From Dendrolimus kikuchii (lineage: Eukaryota; Arthropoda; Insecta; Lepidoptera; Lasiocampidae): a stretch of DNA of 64,000 nucleotides. The stretch's first letter is position 1, and every line of letters begins with the position of its first letter. The notes under the pieces were generated by a model. That model saw nothing but the letters and a program-made list of their open reading frames with translations, had not been told where the DNA came from and made no database searches. The DNA lies in NCBI GenBank assembly GCA_019925095.2, contig CM034412.1:2108001-2172000 (forward strand), given 5' to 3'. Positions 1 through 9,913 of this stretch are shown here, in pieces. Position numbers and translations under genes: made by a program.

Positions 1-273
1 GAGTGACACGCGTCTTAATTAAGTTTAACTTAGTTGTTTATTAGCTTAAGTGTAACTTAAATTACTGTTTACGTTCTCTAATTTTAACGTTTTGGCAGTT
101 TAAGTTGCTTGGAATCTTGGAATGATCCTAGTATCTGTTGGGAGCTTAGAAAGTGGTGTTTTGCTAATTAGTTATGAGGGACTTAGGTTTAGTGGTCTAA
201 TTTTAGTCTTGTGGGACTATAGCCAGAACATTATTGTCGTAAATTAAGATTTTATTTAGTATATTTGCTAAGA
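1..273. other. No recognisable feature
   Basis: AT-rich sequence with no reading frame, repeat or RNA signature that I can identify. It precedes the reversed 3' end of a Helitron-like remnant. Confidence 0.5.
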
Positions 274-329
274 CTGGTCGCCTGTGGTCGAAATTCGACC
301 ATAATAATTAATGTCAATTTTTTTTTTAT

Positions 330-437
330 TGTAGGAGATCAGCAGACAGGCAGACGGCCCACTTGATGGAAAGCGGTTACCATCGCGTATGGACATTTGC
401 AACAGCAAAGTTGCTACAAATGCGCTGCTGCTCTCTT
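330..437 (-). mobile_element. SINE-A copy, 3' half, reverse orientation
   Basis: Starts with a poly-T run (the reversed A tail), then the SINE-A 3' end (AGATCAGCAGACAGGCAGAC and CATTTGCAACAGCAAAG). It stops after GCTGCTCTCTTAA, so about two thirds of the element at its 5' side is missing. It sits within the reversed H2 remnant. Confidence 0.8.
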
Positions 438-459
438 AAATAATTCTATAATTACGGAT

Positions 460-905
460 TTTTGATGGCCTGGTTGAGCGGGCTAAGCCTTTACCTTTTC
501 AGAGGCTCCGGGTTCGATTCCTGGTATAGCAAATTTCGGAAACGTATTTTCTCCGTTATTTACTATGGTCTGGGTGTCGGGGATCGGCCCCAGAGTAGTC
601 CGTTGTATATTACCCATAACACAAGCGTAACTTGATTAATTTGGGGATATACAATATTGATCGTGTACTAGCAGAAGGTGATGTCAGGAGCCTTAAGAAC
701 AGACGAGCGTGCATGACAAGAGTTATGAATGTCAAAGAAGCAAGTGAGGTGTGTAAGAATAAGCCTGAGTGGCGCTCTGTTGTTCGTGCCTACCCCGCAA
801 GGGAACTGGCGTGAAGTTATGTATGTATGTATGTATGTATACAATATGTGTGTTTGTCTGCCGATTATTATATTATTATTATTATTGTATTATGATACCT
901 TATTT
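460..905 (+). mobile_element. SINE-B, tRNA-derived SINE, interrupted by RTE-1
   Basis: The tRNA-like head contains TGGTTGAGCGGGCTAAG (A-box region) and GGTTCGATTCC (B box). The conserved body follows (CGTATTTTCTCCGTTATTTA, ATTACCCATAACACAAGCGT) and the tail is (ATT)n. The body is cut at 658-838 by an RTE-1 tail flanked by ATACAATAT. Other copies are at 29098-29190, 30340-30955, 35993-36240, 40503-40750 and 46708-46940. Such SINEs are transcribed by RNA polymerase III and moved by a partner LINE; the partner is not identifiable here. Confidence 0.85.
658..838 (+). mobile_element. RTE-1 LINE, 5'-truncated tail
   Basis: Codes for the last part of the RTE-1 ORF (VLAEGDVRSLKNRRACMTRV through AYPARELA, then a stop) followed at once by a (ATGT)n tail. 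The 9-bp duplication ATACAATAT lies at 649-657 and 839-847. The 3' end is constant and the 5' end truncated, as expected of target-primed reverse transcription. It is the youngest layer of the nest at 274-1030. Confidence 0.9.
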
Positions 906-1071
906 TATGTAACTTTATTATTATTATTATTGATTTCGCCAAGGTTACACTGTTAATTTGACTTTAACAATAAACCAAAGATATATGCATGTGTGTGTGT
1001 CAAATACATAGTAGTGTGTGTAATGTTTTTTTTTTGTTGATTGTTACAGTTATTTAGTAGCATAGTTGTTC

Positions 1072-1395
1072 CTTAATTGAATAGTAATGTTATATTTTAA
1101 TTTATTCTGTGTTTAGCGCCTGTTTTATATAGAGTAGTTTGTCTATAATTTACAATAATTTTGTTACAATATTTATCTTTTGTATAATGTGATAATTGTG
1201 TAGATTATAATTCAAAATGTCTTAATTGTATATAGACGGTATTCACTACATTTTGTTTGCATGTTGGCAGACGCGATACATTTATACTGTGTTCGGCTTA
1301 TTTTATTGCATATAAAACTTTAAGTATAATATTTTATACAATATCTTATTATATAAAATATTATCTGAAATATTCAAACAGTAATGTATTAAATT
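1072..1395 (+). repeat. Dispersed repeat X, copy 1
   Basis: About 320 bp matching 36365-36690 in reverse orientation, with many substitutions but collinear throughout. Shared blocks include TATAGACGGTATTCACTACA and GTCTATAATTTACAATAATT. There is no reading frame and no clear terminal structure. The family is unidentified. Confidence 0.65.
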
Positions 1396-2334
1396 TGTAT
1401 CGTTACCATATCGAATTAATTTTGATTTTGATCGATGCTCAAGTGTTGTAGCTCTCTAGCAATATCGAGACGTCAATTTTTGACTGTCAACACTACGTAC
1501 TGATCAAAGCGGAGAGTGGCAACAGAGTTTTTGGCGGTAACTGAAAGGAGATGTTGTGGTGTGCAGTTTTATTTTATAAAAATGTGTAAAATTTAAGAAA
1601 ACTTAACTTATTTGTATTGTATTGATACTCTTAGTAAACTATGTGAATACTGAGCCCAGATCAAATGTGAACTGTATAGTCAAATGTGGCCTTTTGAGTT
1701 GTCACAAGAACTCCGTTGAATGGCACTAGCTGATTACCTACAGTTCAGCTGTGCTACACATAGGCTTAAAAAAATGAAGAAACTATATTGTAAACTAAGA
1801 TCTGGCTTAAAGGCCTAGCTGCCAAGCCATAAACTTAAATAAAAAATGAGAGTGGCAACACCAGTGCAAGAACGGCGGCCGAACGATTAACACAATACGA
1901 GCGCGCGCGCGAAATTCGAGTGACATCCCACCAAAATCTCAATATTCAAAAAAGATGCTAGCTGCAGACTCAGGTGCGTACAGTGTTTATATCATTCCGT
2001 CAGGATGCCTACCATCGTCACGTGCAATACCGTTCGAGTCCAATAAATATTATCTTTGTTGGGCAAACAATGATGTATTAAATTCTTGTCATGCATAACC
2101 CTTTAATTAAAATAGTTTAACAATGACTTCAATCCATTATCGGTGGTGCCAATATGCTAAGTTTCTAAAACTGTTAACTTGTTGGAGGGATGGCGAGGTG
2201 TTCTAAAAGTGCTCGTCGAGTGTTAAAGTTAGTGTCTGTAATGTGTTAAAACCGTAAGGTTATCTGATTATAAAGTATTGTGACCAGTTGCTGTTCTTTT
2301 ACTGCCATAAACACTTCTGAGTTGTTGGAAGTCT
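1396..2334. other. Unannotated intergenic sequence
   Basis: No convincing reading frame. The stretch contains a GC-rich spot near 1875-1915 with a (GC)n run, but no gene or repeat that I recognise. Confidence 0.4.
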
Positions 2335-2654
2335 ATCCGTGCAGGAACGGAGAAAGAATACAATTTCCTGCGGCCGGGCGGCCTGTCGTAAGAGGCGACA
2401 AAACAACCCACAGCCAGGTGGTAGGGCATTTGCCCGACTGGATGGCTACCACCGCTGGTCTAAAGTATGTCGCCATAATAACCTTGAGTTGTGTTCCGGC
2501 ATTAGTGACCAGGTTCCAGTCTCCCTTAAGAGAGCAGCAGCGCATTTGTAGCAACTTTGGTGTTGCAAATGTTCATAGGCGATGGTAACCGCTTTTCATT
2601 AAGTGGGCCGTCTGCCTGTCTGCTGATCTCCTGCAATAAAAAAAAAAAAAAAAA
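2335..2654 (+). mobile_element. SINE-A, full-length
   Basis: Reference copy of the most abundant repeat here. It starts at CCGTGCAGGAACGGAG, runs through CGGCCGGGCGGCCTGTCGTA, CCACAGCCAGGTGGTAGGG, GCATTAGTGACCAGGTTCCA, TTGCAAATG and GGCCGTCTGCCTGTCTGCTG, and ends in an A-rich tail after CTGCAATAAA. The length is about 320 bp. I find no tRNA A or B box, and the 5' end is the same in most copies, so it is either a SINE with an unusual head or a non-autonomous LINE derivative. The long frames seen in many copies on both strands are incidental. Confidence 0.9.
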
Positions 2655-2835
2655 GTATTACACTATAAAAAAGTACTTTTTAAATACCCGTGCGAAGCCG
2701 GGGCGGGTCGCTAGTTAGTATTAAAAATTAAGCACAGTAAAATATACTTTACAATATGTACAATTTGTTTGACCTAATACAGATAAATAATATGAATTAC
2801 TATATGTAACAAAGTTGTAAGGATTTAAATTCAAC
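2655..2835. other. No recognisable feature
   Basis: AT-rich spacer between SINE-A and an RTE-1 insertion. TACCCGTGCGAAGCCGGGGC near 2685 resembles a Helitron-like 3' end (GTCGCTAG follows). Confidence 0.35.
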
Positions 2836-2844
2836 ATAAAGTTG

Positions 2845-3278
2845 AAACATAAACGCGGTCGAGATGCGAGCACTGCGCAAAATCTGCGGAGTGACGCTCG
2901 CGGACCGCGTTCGTAATACCGAAGTAAGAAAGAGAGTTGGTCTGAAAGAGAGTGTCGGGGTGAAGGTAAGGAAAGGAATGCTCCGGTGGTTCGGGCATGT
3001 GGAAAGAATGCATGATGAAAGAATGACTAAACAGATATACAATGCAAAAGTGGATGGATGCAGAAGTCGTGGAAGGCCACGACACACCTTCCATGATCAA
3101 ATTGATCGTGTACTAGCAGAAGGTGATGTCAGGAGCCTTAAGAACAGACGAGCTTGCATGACAAGAGTTATGAATGTCAAAGAGGCAAGTGAGGTGTGTA
3201 AGAATAAGCCTAAATGGCACTCTGTTGTTCGTGCCTACCCCGCAAGGGAACTGGCGTGAAGTTATGTATGTATGTAGT
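2845..3278 (+). mobile_element. RTE-1 LINE 3' end with ORF C-terminus
   Basis: Reading frame 2864-3259 gives the C-terminal 131 residues of a LINE polyprotein, downstream of the reverse transcriptase core: RALRKICGVTLADRVRNTEV, the GMLRWFGHVERM motif, SRGRPRHTFHDQIDRVLAEG, then AYPARELA and stop. The (ATGT)n tail follows directly. ATAAAGTTG is duplicated at 2836-2844 and 3279-3287. Several RTE-clade elements end in short tandem repeats rather than poly-A; the clade name is inferred from that and from the WFGHVERM motif. It is 5'-truncated and cannot move on its own. Confidence 0.9.
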
Positions 3279-3287
3279 ATAAAGTTG

Positions 3288-3624
3288 TTTTTTTTTTATT
3301 CTTACCGCAATGATTATGGAAACCTGAAAAACCAATCGATTACAATGTCAAATTCAAAATCCATTATTTACATTTTAATCTATGACCCAGTTCGGTCCTA
3401 AATCGTATCAAACAGTAATAAACGAGAATCCACCTAAACCATATTAATCACTAAAAAGACCCAAAAACGTCTAGAATCTATTTGTTCTAAACGTTATCAT
3501 AAATTATTTACTGCTGCCCAACAATTTTAATACCCAACCTTTATACGGATAGGACTATTAACAGTGTGGCCACTTATTCGAATATTGGGAAAATGCCCCC
3601 ATGGAAAAAGAATAAATAAATTAT
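3288..3624. other. No recognisable feature
   Basis: AT-rich sequence without a gene or a repeat that I can name. Confidence 0.4.
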
Positions 3625-3725
3625 TAAATGAATGTCCCACTGCTGAGCTTGTGCCTCTTCCATAGGGGAACGGACAGTATACCCGCCACGCTTGTCCAAG
3701 GCGGCTTGGCAGGTTTGACATATCG
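3625..3725 (-). pseudogene. LINE C-terminal relic (RTE-type)
   Basis: The minus strand reads CQAALDKRGGYTVRSPMEEA then QAQQWDIHL. This resembles the end of another RTE-like LINE polyprotein that is common in moths and butterflies (from memory). Only about 30 codons remain, with no intact 5' side. Confidence 0.5.
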
Positions 3726-4044
3726 GTTTTTTTTTATTAACAACTACGGACTCTAGTTCCGAACCCTTTTTTACAATGAAATTTAAGAAGTTAGGAAGTT
3801 GTACACGCTTATTTGTTACTTTGTTATTGTGTGTGACATTAATGAAACTTATTATATTAATTTATTCTAATTTTAATACTAAACTTATATTAATGTAGAG
3901 TGTATCTGTTACATGCTGGTGTTGTCAGGAAGTGCATGTGCAGTGTATGCCTTATGTCATATATCGGTTATCTCGATGTATACGTTTCATCACGATGTTT
4001 TTCTTCACCGTTGTCAGCAGGTGGTATTTGTAACAATATAACTG

Positions 4045-4290
4045 CCTAAGTGGCGCATTCGCTCCGGCCAGGATAACAACCATAGGACATTTTCTTCCGT
4101 AACAGCTGTCAAAGGAGGACCACATCTTTCTTCATCCGCCAAAGTTAGTAGACCGCGCTTGAATTAGTTGTACCAATGATACACGGTTGCCTCAGAAGGG
4201 CCTTCATCCATGAATGCCATTTGAAGTCTATCGTACGATTCGCCCGGTTTCAGGCGATCGTAAAAAATCACAGCGCGAAAATGTTCCCGG
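4045..4290 (-). pseudogene. Mariner-type transposase N-terminus, relic
   Basis: Reading the minus strand from about 4289 gives REHFRAVIFYDRLKPGESYD, then RLQMAFMDEGPSEATVYHWY, a stop, FKRGLLTLADEERCGPPLTA and VTEENV. This is the paired helix-turn-helix DNA-binding region of mariner-family transposases, about 80 codons, with an in-frame TAA after HWYN. The catalytic domain is absent and no terminal repeats are seen. The mutated stop and missing C-terminus make it an old dead copy. Confidence 0.8.
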
Positions 4291-4912
4291 CGCTAATCCA
4301 TTTTTCAACGAGACACGATAATTTAAATTAGCTCGCAAACAATGTGGAGGGAAATTTTGAAATTGGAACGTTCCTATTTTTAGTTATAAATAATCATATT
4401 TTCAAAATAGATTATAACTGGCCAGTCTCTCATACATAAAAACTTTTTTCGCAATACTTTCTGAGTGGCCAGGTACAATAACTAAAAAAAAAAACCAAAA
4501 CGATTAGTAGTATTTCTCAATAAATATTAGATGTTAATGTATATAATTGTGATGTTTCATTTCATACTTACTGGTTTTTAGTGTTGTATAAAAATGGAAA
4601 TAAAAAAAAACATTCCAAAATAATTCACAGTTTCATTAATTTTTGAGATAAAATTATTCGAAGCCATTATCATATCCAGGGCAACAAAACCACTGTTGAC
4701 CAGTGTAATTTATTTACAGGGGATGAGACAAGATGGATGGTATAGGGGGAAGAAGAAATGGGTTATCGGAACCTTGACACATCGCATGAAACATGAGCTC
4801 AAAAATAACCAATCCATGCCGATATTCTGTGAGAGCGTAGTATCACACCGACCAAGCTGGCCCTAAGAACTGCAGCAAAGATTTAAGTTCCAGCATGACT
4901 GTACCACGTCAT

Positions 4913-5396
4913 TCTATATATTAATACGTGAAGCAAAAACTTTGTATCCCTTTTTACGAAAATTGCGCGGACGGAGGAGTATGAAATTTCGCACACTTAT
5001 AGTTTATATAGAGAAGGAGTGCAGAATGATATTTTTTCTAATTATGCATAAAAAATACATTAAATAAATAAAGAAAAAACATTACACACACTACCATTCG
5101 TATAGAAAAAAAGTACCCTTCCCGTGGGATAGATGGATAAAGCCGCAAAGATGGCGCTGCGAACGCGTTTTATTGACGCCACTGTTGAAATTCGCTAAGT
5201 TGTGGTAGTTTTGATAGTGGTGGTTTGACACACACACGCATATATACTCTTTTGTTTATTGTCAAAGTCAAATTAAGAGCCTTGGCGAAATTTGTGATTA
5301 TACAAGTACAGTCTTTGACAACAGAACCTTAATAATGTTCAAACTTATAATTTAAATTAATTATTATGGTCGAATTTCGACCACGGGCGACCACTA
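4913..5396 (+). mobile_element. Helitron-like element H2, complete-looking copy
   Basis: Begins TCTATATATTAATACGTGAA, contains TTGCGCGGACGGAGGAGTAT, the CA-rich stretch TTTGACACACACACGC and CCTTGGCGAAAT, and ends TGGTCGAATTTCGACCACGG then GCGACCACTAG before a T. TC start and CTAG end followed by T fit Helitrons, which insert between A and T without duplication; the base before TC here is T, so the exact start is uncertain. There is no Rep/helicase gene. A 3' inverted repeat (GGTCGAAATTCGACC type) could be the terminal hairpin. Confidence 0.65.
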
Positions 5397-6027
5397 GTTC
5401 ATGTAAATTACTCGTGTAATGTAAAGCAAATTAGGCAACAATACATCAGCGCGTGATATCTCATATAAACAATCTCTCGAAATTTGTCTGGTTAGACAGT
5501 AAAAGTGTCCACCCTACATCACAGCTAGGCCGTGATGTTATCTGTGCGTCCCCAAATAGTTTGGAAAATGGGATTTTGATAGTCTGTATTGTGGCGACCC
5601 CTGTAGGCCATTTGTGAATGAATCGGATATGTAATTTATCTCGCTAATGTGCTCGCTTGAACTTTAATTCTTTTCTAGGCTCCCGTGGAAAGCTGAATTG
5701 AAACGCAAATATAGTTTGTCCTTTTTTTTCAATATTTCAACAACAATTCCCAATCAACACATTGTCACAACAATTAAACAATAAATTATAACACCACACA
5801 AAGTCACAAACACACAACTAACAACAAAACTTACACACATACCACACCAACGCGCACTACCACCGCATTGCATTACACGCACACCTCACAAACAAACCAA
5901 GCACACAAAGAGCCTAATAATTAATAACACACCAACACACATGGCACTAGTTAGGATAATATATATATAGGTATAGACATAAGGCACACTCTGCACATGC
6001 ACTTCCTCACAACACCAGCCGCTTAAC
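5397..6027. other. No gene; one short shared repeat
   Basis: Mostly low-complexity AC-rich DNA (5750-5960). Positions 5960-6015 match 3915-3975 in reverse orientation (GAAGTGCATGTGCAG in both), so the two are fragments of one repeat. Confidence 0.4.
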
Positions 6028-6080
6028 CGCTTACCATCAAGTGGACCGTCTGCCTGTTTGCTGAACTCCTGCAATAAAAA
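6028..6080 (+). mobile_element. SINE-A, 3' 50 bp only
   Basis: Severely 5'-truncated SINE-A (GCTTACCATCAAGTGGACCG to CTGCAATAAAAA). CTTAA occurs just before it and just after the A tail and may be the target duplication. Confidence 0.7.
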
Positions 6081-6365
6081 AAATACTTAAGAAAACCCTA
6101 ATAAGACATTAAAATATTTCTCTCGTCTTAAAAATTAAAAGAATTTCTCGTCTCCCTTAAGGCACGTGCACATATAATTTATTAGCGTAATCAGTATCTT
6201 CAATGCGGTAGGGAGATGTGAGCTACTTAATATTCTAAGCCGTGATACGCTGTTGCTTTTTGCTAGGTACTAGACATTAAGGGTTGTTGTACACTGGAAT
6301 TATCATCTCTTTCTTTCTTTCTTTCTTAAAATAACAGCAGCTGTCAAAGGCTGGCCTGTAATTTT

Positions 6366-6662
6366 CATCTGTGCAAGAACGGAGAAAGAATACAATTTCC
6401 TGCGGCCGGGCGGCCTGTCGTAAGAGGCGACAAAACAACCCACAGCCAGGTGGTAGGGTATTTGCCCGACTGGATGGTGACCACCCCTGGTTTAGAGTAT
6501 GCCGCCATAACAACCTTGTGTTGTGTTCCGGTATTAGTGACCAGGCTCCAGTCTCCCTTATTAAAGCAGCAGCGCATTTGTAGCACCTTTGGTGTTGCAA
6601 ATGTCCATAGGCGATGGTAGCCGCTTTCCATCAAGTGGGCCGTCTGCCTGTCCGCTGAATTC
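6366..6662 (+). mobile_element. SINE-A, nearly full-length, 3' end cut
   Basis: Starts CTGTGCAAGAACGGAG and follows the SINE-A consensus to CGCTGAATTC, where an LTR-like sequence begins, so the A tail is missing. A 132-residue minus-strand frame (6365-6763) is an accident of the repeat. A TTTC microsatellite precedes it at 6308-6328. Confidence 0.85.
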
Positions 6663-6968
6663 TGATGATGTCTGCCTGGGCGCGTGCCCGGGCAGACATA
6701 TTGCATCTGTGCAGTATAAAGTAATGCCTCGATGGAGGGAGGAGTCAGTCTAGCGATAACCACGAGCGAAGCAAGACGTGTGTACTACATTCGGTAATCT
6801 ATTTAGTGACGGACTTTGCGCGTTTTATAGAATTACGACCTTCTGCATTACGTTTGGACTTGTTTTGTTCGGTTATATTTGTACCTGTGTTATACGTGTT
6901 TGTATAGTTCCAATAAAGTCTATAGTAATTTTAACGGCATTTTAATTCGACTCTCGCGACTCGTAACA
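6663..6968 (+). mobile_element. Solo LTR, probable
   Basis: About 306 bp starting TGATGATGTCTGCCTGGGC and ending GACTCGTAACA, i.e. TG...CA. It contains a polyadenylation signal (CCAATAAAGTC) near 6912. Most of it matches 42609-42850, an independent copy. A 13-bp inverted repeat (TGTCTGCCTGGGC / GCCCGGGCAGACA) lies at the start. I see no clear flanking duplication and no internal gag-pol, so a single LTR is the best reading. Confidence 0.55.
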
Positions 6969-7179
6969 ATAATGTAAAATATAGCTGCATAGAATACAGG
7001 AAAATACAAGCAGTTATATAAGAAAAGGATTGCGCAGTACCTTTATGTAGTGAAACGATGATTTCTTCTTGTTTCTTAGTAGTTAGTTAGCACGACACAC
7101 ATAAAATGTACATCCACCCCTGATTTTGATTTGATTTTCCAATCCTGTACGAATTTTTAGTATAATTAAATGCGCGCAA

Positions 7180-7440
7180 CCACTTGTATATTTATACAGA
7201 CGGATAAACGGAAGGGTAAGCCCGAGATGGCCACCGAACGCCGCAGATTGGCCAACGAGAGCTGCTGCGAAGCCATCGCCATGCGGAGAAGACTCCAGCA
7301 GCTCCAAACCCAATTACCAGTGGGTAGTCGTCCACTGAGTTGCAGCCGGGGTAAACCTCGAGGCCGCAACCTCCTCATTACAAATAACGAGGCAGTAGAC
7401 CCTTGTGGAAACGGATGGGCGGACACCAAGATTTTATAAG
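7180..7440 (+). repeat. Dispersed repeat W, copy 1
   Basis: Shares GAGATGGCCACCGAACGCCG, GAAGCCATCGCCAT and CCACTGAGTTGCAGCCGGGG with 20213-20570, with an indel between the blocks. Open frames exist on both strands but differ between copies, so I do not treat it as a gene. Family not recognised. Confidence 0.6.
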
Positions 7441-7783
7441 GTCTTTGCTACGCTAACAATTTAGCTACGTAACCCAAAAAAAAACAACAATAATATTTAT
7501 TATTTATTCTCTCGGTGTATCACGTTGTTTGATGCCGAGATTTTGTTTTCCCTTAATTTAAGACAAAGGTTGAGATCAACAAACCGACGGAATACGAAAT
7601 TACGAAACGCCCGTTTCATATTGATGAGCATCTTAAATTTATGTTTTGTTAAGTATTAAGAGTACTTGTTGAGCCCTTTCCGCTTTTAATTTTATGCTAA
7701 GCTTGACATTTGTATTATTAATCTTTTTATCATGAGGAATCGAAATTAGGATTTTTTTTTCAGAAAACCATTAAATTATATTA

Positions 7784-8389
7784 GAGTAGCGACGCGGCAC
7801 AGTTTCACCCGCGCTCTGTTCCGCTCCTGTGGTATATGGCGTCATATTATATAGCCTATGACACTCCCTGTTAACGTAGCTTTCCAACAGTAAAATATTT
7901 TTTAAAATCGGTTTAGTAGATCCAGAGATTACCCCCTACAACGTCACAAACTCACAAACTTTACCACATACATACATACATAACTTCACGCCAGTTCCCT
8001 TGCGGGGTAGGCACGAATAACAGAGCGCCATTTAGGCCCATTCTACACACCTCAGTTGCTTCTTTGACATTCATAACTCTTGTCATGCACACTCGTCTGT
8101 TCTTAAGGCTCCTGACATCACCCTCCGCTAGTACACGATCAATTTGATCATGGAAGGTGTGTCGTGGCCTTCCAAGACTTCTGCATCCATCCACTTTTGC
8201 ATTGTATATCTGTTTAGTCATTCTTTCATCATGCATTCTTTCCACATGGCCGAACCACCGGAGCATTCCTTTCCTTACCTTCACCCCGACACTCTCTTTC
8301 GGACCAACTCTCTTTCTTACTTCGGTATTACGAACGCGGTCCGCGAGCGTCACTCCGCAAACTTTACCTCTTTATAATATTAGTATAGA
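7784..8389 (-). mobile_element. Helitron-like element H1, reverse, split by RTE-1
   Basis: The minus strand starts TCTATACTAATATTATAAAG at 8389. Left of the RTE-1 insertion it continues with GGTAAAGTTTGTGAGTTTGT, GACTGTTGGAAAGC-type sequence and GGCTATATAATATGACGCCA, ending in a GC-rich terminus near 7785. The terminal CTAG is mutated to CTAC. It is non-autonomous. Confidence 0.7.
7966..8358 (-). mobile_element. RTE-1 LINE 3' end with ORF C-terminus
   Basis: Reverse orientation. The minus-strand frame carries TLADRVRNTEVRKRVG, GMLRWFGHVERM and RHTFHDQIDRVLAEGDVRS. It diverges near the end (ATEVCRMGLNGALLF), indicating a one-base frameshift against other copies. The tail reads (CATA)n on the plus strand. 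AAACTTTACC is duplicated at 7956-7965 and 8359-8368, inside the H1 remnant. Confidence 0.9.
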
Positions 8390-8590
8390 TAACACTTTAT
8401 TGCTCACCAAAATAAACAATTACCAAAACAATGTAACAGTAATAATAGATCTTGGCAAAACAACAGGCTTACATACTACTACAGGCTCACTTACTACTTA
8501 TAGTATTTAAGCTTCTCATTAGGATTTATTGGTAATTAATCACACAAAGTACTTTCCGTGATCATACTGAATCTATTACTGAACTACCTA

Positions 8591-8918
8591 CATATATATA
8601 AAAGAAAGTCGTGTTAGTTACACTGTTTATAACTCAAGAACGTCTATACCGATTTGCCTGAAAATTGGTGGGGAGGTAGCTTAGAACCAGGAGAAGGACA
8701 TAGGATACTTTTTATCCCGTTGAAATGGACAGGTGGCGCTGAGATCGGGTTCTAGAATCTTCCCAATCACCTGTAGCGATTTTTGTGATTTTGTTTTTGT
8801 GTGTTTGAGTGGGTACCCAGATGGCTTAGATTCGCAATTAGAACCGGTAGGTGGCGCTGGGATCGGGTCCTAGATTTTTATTTTTTCACAGCAGGACAAC
8901 GTCTGCCGGGGCCGCTAG
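8591..8918 (+). mobile_element. Helitron-like element H3
   Basis: Starts near ATATATATAAAAGAAAGTCG, contains AACTCAAGAACG, ACCGATTTGCCTGAAAATTG and two GGTGGCGCTG(A/G)GATCGGGT units about 130 bp apart, and ends GTCTGCCGGGGCCGCTAG before a T. Non-coding. The GC-rich 3' end and CTAG|T terminus support a Helitron. Confidence 0.6.
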
Positions 8919-8933
8919 TATGTATATATATAT

Positions 8934-8967
8934 CGATGCCTAACAGCCAAAAAGGGATAAGCGACAT
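8934..8967 (+). repeat. Left terminal inverted repeat of the DNA transposon
   Basis: CGATGCCTAACAGCCAAAAA followed by GGGATAAGCGACAT. It pairs with the complement of 14154-14187 with five mismatches. Related GTCGCTTAT motifs recur inside at about 9060 and 9470 and may be subterminal transposase sites. Confidence 0.85.
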
Positions 8968-9599
8968 TTTTTGGGATATTGAGTTATATACGTAGGTAGA
9001 ATCGTCTTTTTTTTCTGCGTCGTTTGGTCTGAGTTACATGTCTCTAAGTGAAACTTTTTGTCGCTTATGCGGTAGTAAAATTATGGATACGAGGCATTTT
9101 TTTTCGTTGTAAACGACAGAAATTTTGATGAAATTATTCTTTTGGTGGTTGATCTACAAAATATTTGAGAATAACGAATTTATGCTTTTTGGACTTTCTG
9201 TAATATTTTAATTACCGAACGTTAACCTATTTCACCCGGAAATAAAAACTGTGAAATATGAGTTTACGATAATTTGCCTCTATATAATTATTTGTTGAAA
9301 TCCGTTTAGTACTTTATGGCTGTTAGTTTTTAAAACATAGTAGTCGTTTATTGTAGTTTGGCCACATTTTTAAGGCTTTGTTTGGTCTTTAGTGTTTTTT
9401 TCCCGGTTATAAATAAGTGTGAAATAGGTGGTTACTACATTTGGCCCCTGCAAATACTTAATAATAGTTTGTCGCTTATCCTTTTTTTCCCTCCCGATAC
9501 TTAAACAATTCTGGCGATTAGATAAAAAGGTAGACCTACATTTTATCGTTATACCAATCCGTATTTAGCGTATTGTGTCGTTTACTCAATCTAAAATAA

Positions 9600-9760
9600 T
9601 TTAAATTGGCGGTTGTTGGTATCATTCTCTCGAAACTACTGGTTCAAGCGGCAACACGACGAACTTTAGTCGCCAGGTGACAGCTGCGCAAGCGCCACTT
9701 GCGCACGCGAGCCATTTTGGCGTGATATATTATTCACGTTTTGTGTTTATTTATCATTAG
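9600..9760 (+). promoter_or_regulatory. Putative promoter / 5' non-coding exon of the transposon
   Basis: A locally GC-rich stretch (GCGCAAGCGCCACTTGCGCA) inside AT-rich sequence. A consensus splice donor (CATTAG|GTAAGT) follows at 9760/9761 and pairs with the acceptor TATTTCAG at 9904, ten bases before the ATG at 9914. I infer a short 5' leader exon. No TATA box or start site can be fixed. Confidence 0.35.
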
Positions 9761-9913
9761 GTAAGTCAAGTTTCATTTTTAATAAAGTAGATAGTTATTT
9801 CTTTTCAAATAGATTCGCAAAGTTTTATTTATTTCTTGTTTACGAATAGGTGTGTAACTAAATTAAACTCAAAAATATTGATTTATTGTATCGTATTATT
9901 TCAGGTTATCAAC

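Larger units (their letters stand above)
274..1030 (-). mobile_element. Helitron-like remnant H2, split by later insertions
   Basis: The minus strand carries the H2 3' end at 274-312 (complement of TATGGTCGAATTTCGACCAC followed by GGCGACC) and the H2 middle at about 930-1030 (complement of the TTTGACACACACACGC stretch and of CCTTGGCGAAAT). The same two blocks lie together in the copies at 4913-5396 and 49103-49415. Here they are separated by a SINE-A and a SINE-B copy, the latter carrying an RTE-1 tail. No transposase is present, so the element was non-autonomous. Assignment to Helitrons rests on the CTAG-type 3' end seen in sister copies. Confidence 0.6.

Noticed and set aside
6365..6763. 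A 132-codon minus-strand frame and similar 70-150-codon frames at other SINE-A copies
   Set aside because: They recur on both strands of the same non-coding repeat and change with each copy's indels.
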